Positions 25,323 to 34,500 of a DNA stretch of 44,801 bases are shown here, in pieces; the stretch's first letter is position 1; each line of letters starts with the position of its first letter. Made by a program: the position numbers and the translations under genes. Below the pieces are notes generated by a model, which was given only the letters and a program-made list of their open reading frames with translations, searched no databases and was not told where the DNA came from. Source of the DNA: Acidobacteriota bacterium. GTDB lineage: Bacteria > Acidobacteriota > Holophagae > Thermotomaculales > Thermotomaculaceae. The stretch spans positions 73,907-118,707 of the forward strand of contig JAADJC010000091.1 of the NCBI GenBank assembly GCA_013151025.1, written 5' to 3'.

Positions 25323-27176
25323 ATGCGCCATCCCGAGAAATTGAAAGAAGATCTCACATTATCGGATAAAAACTCCGTCCCTGCGCGGCATACTGTTCCG
25401 GAATCCCGAAAATGGGACCTCTCAGATATCTACCCGACCGAAACCGCTTTTCTCGCAACCAGAGATAAATTTTCCAGAGAAATCGGTCATCTTTCAGACT
25501 TTCGTGGAAAGCTGGCCGGCAGTTCAAAGGAACTTCGGCAGGCACTTGACAGCTATTTTGACATGATGAAAACCTATTCCCGTCTGTCAAGTTATGCCTC
25601 ACTGACAGCAGACCAGAACATGAAAGATCCGCACGGAGAACACCTGCGAAAAGAAACCCGTCAACTTGGAGTCAAATTCTCTGAAATCGCTTCCTACATC
25701 ATTCCTGAAATCATTGCCATCGGAGAAGATGCCCTCCATGGCTTTCTGGTAGAAGATTCCGGACTCCAATCTTATCGCATGTATCTTGATGACATCATCC
25801 GGACTGCCCGGCATACCTTGTCGGAAAAGGAAGAACTCATCCTGTCGAGAACCGGTATGCTGGCCGGAGTCGCCGGGGGCGCTTACGGCATTTTTACCAA
25901 TTCCGACATGGTATTTCCCACAGTTACCCTGTCCAACGGGACAGAACTGGAACTGAACCAGGCCAACTACGGAAAATATCGTGGCATGGAAAATCGTCTG
26001 GACCGGGAACTTGTCTTCCATGAATTCTGGAAAACATTCAATCACTATGAAAATACCTTCGGAGCACTTCTCTATGCTTCTGTTCAACAGGACTGGTTTT
26101 ATGCGGTTACCCGGAACTACGAATCCTCAGTGGAAGCCGCATTGGACGCAGATAACATTCCGACCAGTGTTTACACGGGGCTTCTGGAAAACATTCATGC
26201 CCACCTTCCGGCCCTTCATCGCTACCTGGCCTTGAGAAAAAGAATGATGGAGCTGGACACCCTCAAGTACTCCGACCTCTACCCTTCCCTTGTTCCCGGT
26301 GTGGATGTGGAATATCCCTTTGACACCGCCTGCCGGCATGTGCTGGATGCCGTTGCCCCACTGGGTGATAAATATGTCGCTCCCCTGCAAAAAGCACTGG
26401 GTTCCCGCTGGACAGATGTATTCCCCACCGACGGCAAACGCAGCGGCGCCTACAGTAACGGTGCCTGCTACGATGTCCATCCCTTCGTATTGCTCAATCA
26501 CAACGACGACTATGAATCTCTTTCCACCATTGCCCACGAATTCGGCCATGCCATGCATAGCTGGTTTTCCAACAGGAACCAACCCTACCCCACCTCCGAC
26601 TACTCCATTTTTGTTGCGGAAGTGGCTTCCACTTTCAACGAAAATCTCCTGAACCAACACCTGCTGGCTGTAAGCGGTAATCGGGACATGAAGCTCTTTC
26701 TTCTGGGTCATGCTCTGGAACGCATCCGCACCACCATTTTCCGCCAGGCCATGTTCGCCGAATTCGAACTGAAAATACACAGCGTTGTGGAGGGTCAGAA
26801 CGCACTGACCGGAGAAATTCTCACCGAAACCTATCTGGATCTGGCCCGGAAATATTACGGACATAAGGAAGGCATCTGCCAGGTGGATGAACTCTATGGG
26901 GTGGAATGGGCTTTTATCCCGCATTTCTACTACAACTTTTATGTGTATCAATACGCCACCGGCATGGTCGCGGCAACCGCGCTCTCCGAAAAAGTCATCA
27001 GTGGAGAAACAGGTGCCATAGAGCGTTATCTGGAATTTCTGAAAAGCGGTTGTTCCGACTATCCCATCCCCATTCTCCGAAAGGCAGGCGCTGACCTGGA
27101 AACATCTGAACCCCTGGATTTAACCATGCAGGTATTTCATCGAACCATGGATCAGATTGAGGCCCTGCTGGAATAG
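25323..27176 (+). CDS. pepF: Oligoendopeptidase F (M3 metallopeptidase)
   Basis: 617 residues, typical for PepF; ATG 25323 follows GGAGGG. N-terminal helical domain starts RKWDLSDIYPTETAF. The zinc site is HEFGH at 405-409 (STIAHEFGHAMHSWFS), with the third ligand expected in FVAEVASTFNE about 25 residues later. The C-terminal signature (GVEWAFIPHFYYNFYVYQYATG) closes the cleft. PepF cleaves 7-17-residue peptides in the cytoplasm, recycling peptides and signal-peptide remnants. There is no export signal. It lies between the PBP1A gene and nadC, with gaps of about 43 nt on both sides. Confidence 0.96.
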   Translation: MRHPEKLKEDLTLSDKNSVPARHTVPESRKWDLSDIYPTETAFLATRDKFSREIGHLSDFRGKLAGSSKELRQALDSYFDMMKTYSRLSSYASLTADQNMKDPHGEHLRKETRQLGVKFSEIASYIIPEIIAIGEDALHGFLVEDSGLQSYRMYLDDIIRTARHTLSEKEELILSRTGMLAGVAGGAYGIFTNSDMVFPTVTLSNGTELELNQANYGKYRGMENRLDRELVFHEFWKTFNHYENTFGALLYASVQQDWFYAVTRNYESSVEAALDADNIPTSVYTGLLENIHAHLPALHRYLALRKRMMELDTLKYSDLYPSLVPGVDVEYPFDTACRHVLDAVAPLGDKYVAPLQKALGSRWTDVFPTDGKRSGAYSNGACYDVHPFVLLNHNDDYESLSTIAHEFGHAMHSWFSNRNQPYPTSDYSIFVAEVASTFNENLLNQHLLAVSGNRDMKLFLLGHALERIRTTIFRQAMFAEFELKIHSVVEGQNALTGEILTETYLDLARKYYGHKEGICQVDELYGVEWAFIPHFYYNFYVYQYATGMVAATALSEKVISGETGAIERYLEFLKSGCSDYPIPILRKAGADLETSEPLDLTMQVFHRTMDQIEALLE

Positions 27177-27219
27177 AAGGCGGGGAAATAACTTCCCGAT
27201 AACTTGAGGAGGAAATCAA

Positions 27220-28053
27220 GTGTTTGAGTTGGACAAAGGACTTGAAATTGTTGAACTTGCTCTCAAAGAAGATATGCCTGCAGGAGATATCACCACTGAG
27301 GCCATCTTTTCCGGCGAAGAGGCAATTGTCAGCGCAAGAGTGGAAACCCGGAAATCCTGCGTTGTCGCGGGCTTTCCAGCCGTTGAAAAGGCAGTTCGCC
27401 ACTTTCCCGATATCGAACTGTCGGTCTTTCACGGCGACGGCGACTTTGTTTCGGTCGGCGACATCATCTACACCCTCACCGGAAATCCCGCCTCCATTCT
27501 CAAAGTGGAACGGACCCTCCTCAACTTCCTCCAGCGCCTCTCCGGCATTGCGACAAAAACAAGAGCCGTTGTAAACCTGTTGGATGGAACCCGCATTCGC
27601 ATTCTGGACACCCGGAAAACCGCCCCTGGAATGCGGCATCTGGAAAAATACGCTGTCCGGGTTGGTGGCGGACACAACCACCGTTTCTCCCTCTCCGATG
27701 GCATTTTAATTAAAGAAAATCACATCCGGGCCGCCGGTTCCATTGAAAATGCTATTCAGCATTGCCAAAAATATGCTTCTCACCTGACGAAAGTTGAAAT
27801 TGAGGTGGAAAACCTGGCCCAACTCGATGAAGCTCTGTCTGCCGGTGCAAACGGCGTCCTCCTGGACAACATGAGCACGGAAGAAATCGCCGCCGCCTGC
27901 GGCCGAAAAGAGAACCACAGCTTCTTTATCGAGGTATCCGGCGGCATCAGCGAAGCCAGAATTGCCGAACTGCTGCCATTGAACATCGACTACATCTCCA
28001 TGGGGGCCCTGACCCACTCCGCCGGAATCATCGACATGACGCTTCTCTTTTAA
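27220..28053 (+). CDS. nadC: Nicotinate-nucleotide pyrophosphorylase (quinolinate phosphoribosyltransferase)
   Basis: 277 residues from GTG 27220, with GAGGAGGAAAT upstream. The enzyme converts quinolinate and PRPP to nicotinate mononucleotide, CO2 and PPi in de novo NAD synthesis. Family motifs are present: EDMPAGDITTEA near the N-terminus, ERTLLNFLQRLSGIAT, the substrate-binding TRKTAPGMRHLEKYAV and GGGHNHRFSLSDGILIKENH, then IEVEVENLAQ-type and VLLDNMS strands, and the final EVSGGIS / ISMGALTHS phosphate loop. No nadA or nadB is in the window. A gap of 214 nt with a possible miniature element follows. Confidence 0.96.
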   Translation: MFELDKGLEIVELALKEDMPAGDITTEAIFSGEEAIVSARVETRKSCVVAGFPAVEKAVRHFPDIELSVFHGDGDFVSVGDIIYTLTGNPASILKVERTLLNFLQRLSGIATKTRAVVNLLDGTRIRILDTRKTAPGMRHLEKYAVRVGGGHNHRFSLSDGILIKENHIRAAGSIENAIQHCQKYASHLTKVEIEVENLAQLDEALSAGANGVLLDNMSTEEIAAACGRKENHSFFIEVSGGISEARIAELLPLNIDYISMGALTHSAGIIDMTLLF

Positions 28054-28127
28054 CCCAACTCAAAACAGATAAGCAAAAAAGACTGCCTGATAAAAAAAAC
28101 CGCAGCAAAACAGATCGTTCTTCCGGT

Positions 28128-28247
28128 AGTGTCAGAAATTTTTTGTACATTATTTTTTTATAGTTGCAGCCATAGAAAAACGGATTATAATAGAAGCCAA
28201 GTTGAACAATCAGCGTTAGCCAGCCGATGTCCCGACTTCCTGACACT
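28128..28247. mobile_element. Possible 120-nt terminal-inverted-repeat element carrying a promoter
   Basis: AGTGTCAGAAA (28128-28138) and TTCCTGACACT (28237-28247) are inverted and match in 10 of 11 positions. The enclosed 98 nt are A+T-rich and include TTGCAG (28164-28169) and TATAAT (28186-28191) with a 16-bp spacer, a good promoter for the next gene. No clear target-site duplication is visible, so this may also be a chance or regulatory inverted repeat. Confidence 0.4.
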
Positions 28248-28267
28248 GTGAAAAGGAGGAAAGGGAT

Positions 28268-31200
28268 ATGAAATCTGTTTTTCTGAATCGGACTATTCTA
28301 ATTGCCGTCGGCTTATGCCTGGGTATTTTTACAAGCGTAGCCGCGAAAACGACTGCGAGAACCCAAGCTACTATTCATTCACCTAAGGCTGTAACCGGCA
28401 CTTTAGCGGAAAAAGCGGTAAGTCATCCGCAGACAGCATCCACTGGAGATATAAACGGGAACAAGTACTCCGACGTAATTTTCGGGGAACCTGATTATGA
28501 CAATAGACAGACCAATGAAGGGCTGACATTTGTCCATCTCGATTCCGGTTCCGTCACCACTGCTCCCAGTTCTCACACCATCTCCGCCAGTGCGGGAAGC
28601 GATGGAAACATCAGTCCCAGCGGCAGTGTCAGCGTCTATGAAGGCGCAAACCAGACCTTCACGATCACTGCGGGCACCGGCTACCATATCAGCGATGTCA
28701 CAGTAGACAGCGCATCTGTCGGTGCAGTAAGCAGCTATACCTTCAATAATGTCACCACAGACCACACCATCTCTGCCACCTTCGCCATCAACACCTACAC
28801 CCTGACCTACACGGCAGGAGCAAACGGTTCCATCAGCGGCACCAGTCCGCAGACGGTGAACTACGGTGCTGACGGCACAGCGGTCACAGCGGTACCGGAC
28901 ACCGGCTATCATTTTGTGCAGTGGAGTGACGGCAGCACCGCCAACCCCCGAACCGACACCAATGTCACTGCCGCCGATATCAGCGTCACTGCCGTATTCG
29001 CCGTATTAGCAGTAAACGCCCATATCATTACCGCCAGCGCAGAGGCAGGCGGAAGCATCAGTCCCAGCGGCGCTGTCAGCGTCAATGATGGCGCAAACCA
29101 GAGCTTCACTATCACTGCGGACACCGGCTACCACATCAGCGATGTCACAGTGGACAGCTCATCTGTCGGTGCCGTAAGCAGCTACACCTTCACTAATGTC
29201 ACCGCAGACCACACCATCTCCGCCACCTTCGCCATCAACACCTACACCCTGACCTACACGGCGGGAACAAACGGGACCATCAGCGGCGCCAGCCCTCAGA
29301 CCGTCAATTATGGCACGGACGGCACAGCGGTCACAGCGGTACCGGACACCCACTATCATTTTGTGCAGTGGAGTGACGGCAGCACCTCGAATACTCGTAC
29401 CGATACCAACGTTACCGCAGACATCAGTGTTACTGCAGAGTTTGCCATTGACACGTTCACTGTAACGGCAACGGCCGGAACAAACGGGTCACTGGACGGA
29501 ACCACCCCTTCACCGGTAACTGTGAACTACGGGGACACGGCATCTTTTACCTTCAACGCGGATACCGGATACCATGTGGCATCGGTGAGCGGATGTTCCG
29601 GAACTCCTTACAGCAATTCCGCCAACAGTGCGGCTACTTACACCTATACAACCGGGCCCATTACCGCCGACTGCACAGTCACCGCTACTTTTGCCATCAA
29701 TACGTATACCATCACCGCCAGTGCTGGTACCGGCGGGAATATCAGCCCTGAAGGCAGTGTTTCGGTAAATTACGGAGACTCCCAAGTCTTTCTCTTCACC
29801 CCCAATACCGGATATCATGTATCCAACGTGGTTGTGGACGGAACAGGTGTCGGAGCGCCCGGGCACTATACTTTTATGAACGTAACGGCACCGCATACGA
29901 TTTCCGTGGCTTTCTCCGCCAATATTCCCCCGGTGATTGACAGTTTCACCGCGGACGGAACATCCGGGAACGCGCCTTTAACGGTGAATTTCAACTGTAT
30001 GGCCCACGACCCGGACGGCGGGAGTATTGTCCGCTACACCTGGAACATCACCGGAAAACGGGGAGATACGCTGGTAACCTCAACCGGAGCACTTGCCTAC
30101 CGGTTTATTATCCCTGGGGATTATCAGGTTTCCGTTACCGTGACCGATGATGAGGGGGAAACGGCTACCGCGACCCTTAATACCGGTTCTGCCGGTAATG
30201 AAATCAATGTGGCCGATTCCGCGCCGATGGCAATTCCTCTGCCCGGCCTGATTCAGATCAGTCAGGCGATGAAGGACGGTTCCGCAGTGATTCAGACCAC
30301 TGCGGTGAATGAGTTTGATGAGAATGCCTCGGTTATCCTGGACGCAAAAGATGCCGATGGCAATACGCTGGGCACCGCCACGGTGACGGTTCCGGCAAAG
30401 GGCTCGGCAGTGCTTGCTTCCGACAGTTTCAACAATCTTTCTTACGACAGGATTGAGGCGACTGCGGACCGGCATCTGCTGCTTTTCTCAAAGGTCGGTT
30501 CCGATACGGCGAAGATGACGGCATTCCTTTCCACTTTGCCGGAAAGCCCGATTTTTATCCCCCATATCGCGGAGGAGACGGATTACTGGCATAGTTTCGC
30601 TTATCTCTCGGACAGTAATCCCCTGATGCTGGATGTGACGGTGGCGGGACAGACGGAATCCCGGACAGCGGTTCCGGCTGAGTCGATTGATTTGAATGCA
30701 CTGCTGCCGGCTGATGTGGATGTGGCGGATGCCTGGGGGAAGCTGACGGCGTATGCCACGAATCCATTCAGCAATATCAATTCCCTTTCCGGGTTTGAGA
30801 TGTTTGTGAAGAACGGCGGGGACGGCGCCGCCTGTGAATTGGTGAACCGGGGCAGTACGAGGCTTTTTATCCCCCATGTACCGGAGGAGACAGATATTTT
30901 CTGGACCGGGTTCGCGTTTTTGAATACCGGCAGCAGTCCGGCAGCGGTCACGGCAACGTTTTATGATGATAACGGCAATGGGGTGGGAAGTGAAACGTTC
31001 ATGATTCCGGCCAATTCCAAGATTAAGGGCCTGATGACGGATTTGTTCCCCAATGAAGCGGGCATGGCACGCTGGGGCGTGATTGATTCGGATCAGGTGA
31101 TTACCGGTATTGAGATTTACGGCACCTATAACGCCGGTATCTGCGGTATGGTGCTGCCCACGGTGGCAAATACCTGGGGAATTCTGCCGGATGTGCTCAC

Positions 31201-31483
31201 CGGAGAGGATAACTGGACCGGGATTGCCATTACCAATGTGAGTTCTTCAGACGCGACAGTGACGATTCGGCTGATGGGCGCAGACGGTACGGTGAAGGCG
31301 GAAAAGAGTGTTTCCGTTGCCGTGATGCACCGGTTCAAGGCGGTTTTGACCGACCTGTTTGCCGGTGTTACGCCGGAAGCCGGTGATACGGTCCGTTACA
31401 GTTCCACCGCCCCGGTGGTGGCACTGGAGTCAAGCGGCGATCTGGACCGCACGTTCATGACTGCCCTCACCGGCAGCCGGTAA
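28268..31483 (+). CDS. Large secreted repeat protein: FG-GAP remnant, InlB-type repeats, PKD domain, W-G-N/DLF modules
   Basis: 1071 residues; ATG 28268 follows GGAGGAAAGGG. Signal peptide MKSVFLNRTILIAVGLCLGI, cut near AA-KTT. Residues 59-92 are one FG-GAP (integrin-propeller) repeat, GDINGNKYSDVIFGEPDYDN, with a degraded calcium loop. Residues about 103-556 are divergent InlB B-repeats of alternating types (SYTFNNVTTDHTISATFAIN; GYHFVQWSDGST). Residues about 555-637 form a PKD domain (SGNAPLTVNFNC ... DYQVSVTVTDDEGE). The rest is about four copies of a roughly 100-residue module also found at the end of the protein at 19664-22147: FIPHVPEETDIFWTGFAFLN and GLMTDLFPNE are the clearest. It is probably an extracellular or surface protein that binds something; no enzyme domain or anchor is visible. 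A strong terminator follows. Confidence 0.9.
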   Translation: MKSVFLNRTILIAVGLCLGIFTSVAAKTTARTQATIHSPKAVTGTLAEKAVSHPQTASTGDINGNKYSDVIFGEPDYDNRQTNEGLTFVHLDSGSVTTAPSSHTISASAGSDGNISPSGSVSVYEGANQTFTITAGTGYHISDVTVDSASVGAVSSYTFNNVTTDHTISATFAINTYTLTYTAGANGSISGTSPQTVNYGADGTAVTAVPDTGYHFVQWSDGSTANPRTDTNVTAADISVTAVFAVLAVNAHIITASAEAGGSISPSGAVSVNDGANQSFTITADTGYHISDVTVDSSSVGAVSSYTFTNVTADHTISATFAINTYTLTYTAGTNGTISGASPQTVNYGTDGTAVTAVPDTHYHFVQWSDGSTSNTRTDTNVTADISVTAEFAIDTFTVTATAGTNGSLDGTTPSPVTVNYGDTASFTFNADTGYHVASVSGCSGTPYSNSANSAATYTYTTGPITADCTVTATFAINTYTITASAGTGGNISPEGSVSVNYGDSQVFLFTPNTGYHVSNVVVDGTGVGAPGHYTFMNVTAPHTISVAFSANIPPVIDSFTADGTSGNAPLTVNFNCMAHDPDGGSIVRYTWNITGKRGDTLVTSTGALAYRFIIPGDYQVSVTVTDDEGETATATLNTGSAGNEINVADSAPMAIPLPGLIQISQAMKDGSAVIQTTAVNEFDENASVILDAKDADGNTLGTATVTVPAKGSAVLASDSFNNLSYDRIEATADRHLLLFSKVGSDTAKMTAFLSTLPESPIFIPHIAEETDYWHSFAYLSDSNPLMLDVTVAGQTESRTAVPAESIDLNALLPADVDVADAWGKLTAYATNPFSNINSLSGFEMFVKNGGDGAACELVNRGSTRLFIPHVPEETDIFWTGFAFLNTGSSPAAVTATFYDDNGNGVGSETFMIPANSKIKGLMTDLFPNEAGMARWGVIDSDQVITGIEIYGTYNAGICGMVLPTVANTWGILPDVLTGEDNWTGIAITNVSSSDATVTIRLMGADGTVKAEKSVSVAVMHRFKAVLTDLFAGVTPEAGDTVRYSSTAPVVALESSGDLDRTFMTALTGSR
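28573..29466 (+). repeat. Tandem 447-nt coding repeat
   Basis: Two adjacent units offset by exactly 447 nt (149 codons). GGCGCAAACCAG occurs at 28643 and 29090, and CACACCATCTC at 28763 and 29210. Runs such as GCCACCTTCGCCATCAACAC are identical in both. Each unit encodes two different InlB-type domains, and the shared stretches are long enough to recombine. Confidence 0.85.
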
Positions 31484-31527
31484 AGGGAAATCGCTTGTGT
31501 CAGAAGAAGGAGTGAATTGAACCGAAA

Positions 31528-31559
31528 GGGGCCGGGAATTCTCCCGGCCCCTTTTTTTT
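31528..31559 (+). terminator. Rho-independent terminator
   Basis: GGGGCCGGGA (31528-31537), loop ATTC, TCCCGGCCCC (31542-31551), then eight Ts (31552-31559). It is a perfect ten-pair stem ending the secreted-protein gene. Read on the minus strand the stem is followed only by TTT, so termination of the convergent tricorn gene there would be weaker. Confidence 0.95.
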
Positions 31560-31585
31560 ACACGCGTACTGTGCGGCACCGTTCT

Positions 31586-34500
31586 TTACCGGACGGGATA
31601 AAGCGGGTGCTGAACCGGAATTTCCGGCTTTCCTTTTTGCTTGATCTCATCCAGTACCACCTGAATGGCTTTATCCAGCTGCGGGTCCTTCCCCGCCATA
31701 ACGGACGCCGGATCGTTGTCCACCGTGATATCCGGATCGGCACCGTGGTTTTCCACCCACCATTTGCCTTCTTTTCCGTAAAAACTGTTGTTGGGCTGGT
31801 AAACGGTGCCGTTGTCCACCGTAAGCTGGCCGTTGATAATTCCCACCAGTCCGCCCCATGACGGTACGCCGACTACTTTGCCCAGCTTTATCGCTTTGAA
31901 ATGTTCAATAAAGGCTTCTCCGTCGGAGCCGTTGTACTCGTTGGAAATTGCCACGTATTTGGCTGTGGAAGCCGCGCCGGGATAGCGCATGGGATTCATG
32001 CCGGTAAGCACGTTGTACGCCACCATTTTCCGTTCCAGCTTGTCAATTATAAAATACTCTGTCCAGCCGCCGGAGTTGCGCCGCACGTCAATGATGATGC
32101 CTTTTTTATAGCGGAAAGCCCGCCAGAATTTGTCAAATTCGCCGATTCCGGCATCGGACATGTCGTTGATGTGCATGTAGCCCACCTGGCCGTCTGTTTT
32201 TTTCAATACATAGTCAATATTGTGTGCCAGCCAGTGATCGTAGCGGAGCCGGCTTTCCGAGAATACCGGTTTAACCCGATAGGTTCGGGAATTTTTCCCG
32301 TCTGCATGGCTGCTGACGGTAATGGAAACCCGTTCCCCCGAAACCACCTGCAGGTAACGGTACCAATTGTCATTGTCGCTGATTTTGTGATTGTTGACGG
32401 CAATGAGATAGTCCCCCGCCGCCACTTTCACATCCGGCCGGCTCAGGGGGCCGGTAATGTTCAGATTGTACTTTGTGGGGCCGAAGATTGTGGCAAAACG
32501 ATAGTGCTTCGCCTGACTGTCCGGGATCAGGTCCGCCCCCAGCAGGGCCGGCCGGATATCCGCCCGGTTTTTCGGCGGGCGTACGGCGTTGACATCCCCG
32601 CCGAAAATATAGGCATGTCCCACCGATACTTCGCCGACCATCTGAGAAATCAGCCAGTTGAGCCCGTTTCGGCTGGTGACATAGGGAATGTAGGAACGAT
32701 ACTGTTCCCCCAGTTTCTTCCAGTCGTGGCCATGAAGGTTTTTGTCGTAGAAGAAATCCCGCCACCAGCGCCACGCGTCACTGAAAATCTGGTTGTACTC
32801 CGCAAGTGTGTTGACCCTGTATGTCATTTTAGACAGGTCCAGCGTCTCGCCGAATTTCTTTCCACTGTATGCCTTGTCCGTGGACACAACGTGGAATCCG
32901 TCGCTTTGGTGCGAAATAAGCTGGCTGCCGTCCAAAGACAGACGGAAATTCTGTACCCGCCCCGACAGTTTCACTTCCTTCTTTTTCCCCATGTCGAAAA
33001 TGTGGAGCCACACCCTGGTGGAGCGGTTGGGCTTGAACACGGTGTCATAGTCGTGTTCCACCCATCTGTCCACCGAAGCCCAGAGGACTTTTCCATTTCC
33101 CGCCTTCAGGTAGAGGTCATTTCCGGGTTTCACCGGCAGTGGGAATGTCCGCCCTGCCAGCCCCGGCAGGTCAATGCGAAATGCTTCTTTTTCCTTCTTT
33201 TTTCTGTCGTTAGCCGCTGTTTTTGTCTTGTTTCCGGTTTCCACGGCACTTAAATCCGCGAAAGGGGGCTTCATCCCCGCCTTCAATTGAACCGCAACCG
33301 GTGTGTAGGGGGAGTTCAGGATGTGGTCATCCTCATAAATATCCATCTGAACGTTGAAATTGCGGCTGGAAAGGTAGTAGAGGTAATTTCCCTTCTTATC
33401 GAAGCGGGGATTCAGGTTGTCATAGAAGTCATCGGTCAGCACAACCCGCTTTTTGTCGGAAAGGCGGAAAAGTTTGACGACACAGTTCCGGTTTTCCGCC
33501 ACGGTGGTGTAGCAGATCCAGTCGGAATCCGGTGCAAAGCCGTAATCGTCGATTTCCCAGTAAAATTCATCGTTTTTCAACTGGTGATACTCATCCACCT
33601 TCGTCAGTTTTCTATTTGCCACATCCACCACGTAAATCCGGAAGTGCTTGGTGCCGAACAGGATTTTCTTTCCGTCCGGTGACCATACCGGCCGGTAGGG
33701 ATAGGCAAAGCGGCCGTTTGTCAACTGAAACCAGGGCCCGCCGCCGATGGATTGCCGGTAGAGCTGGTATTCCCCGGTTTTATCGGAAAAAAAGCAGACC
33801 CATTTCCCGTCCGGTGAAATCCGTGGCAGCCGTTCTCTGGACGCAGAGGTGACGGACAGGTTCAGTGTGTCTTCTTTTTTGTCCGACGGAATGGTATACA
33901 CGTCGCCACGGGCTTCCAAAACAGCGGTTTTTCCGTCGTTTGACACATCCATAAAGTGAACATAATCCTTTGGGTTGATAACCCTGTCCCGCATCCGCCA
34001 GCGGTCACTGGGAAGCGTCACCGGAATATCCTGTACCCTGGCGTTTGCCGCATCCAGCACATGGAGTGTTCCGTCCTGTACATACACCATCCGGCTGCCG
34101 TCGTGCCCCGCCATCATCACGTCCAGTTTGTCATAGTGGGTCAACTGCTTCACCGAACCGGTTGCAAGGTCTTTCTTAAACACATTGCAGACCTTGTGGG
34201 GGCCCCGGTCGGACACAAACAACATGCTGTTTTTGAACCACATGGGGTAGGTGTTCTTCCCCACGAAATGGGTTACCGGAGAAAACCGGCGGGTGTTGAA
34301 ATTATAACGCCAGATGTCCACATATTCGCCGCCCCGATAGCGTTTCCACTGATATTCCGGGTTGCCCTTCCGGCAGTACAGCATTTCACTGCCGTCTCCG
34401 TTGAACCCCAAAAGCACCCCCCGGTCCAGCGGCAACTGCTTCGGGGAAATGCCATCCGCCGTTACAGAAAACAGCTTCGGGTCCCGGTAGATAAAGGTTT

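Noticed and set aside
28028-28246. 72-codon minus-strand frame between nadC and the secreted protein
   Set aside because: It coincides with the inverted-repeat element and overlaps the end of nadC; no start signal.
28573-29466. Regular repeats considered as a CRISPR or minisatellite array
   Set aside because: The units are 447 nt, fully in frame and encode InlB-type domains; there are no short repeats with unique spacers.
31901-33253. 450-codon plus-strand frame opposite the tricorn gene
   Set aside because: Mirrors the codon bias of the real minus-strand protease, which has all catalytic motifs; no start signal.
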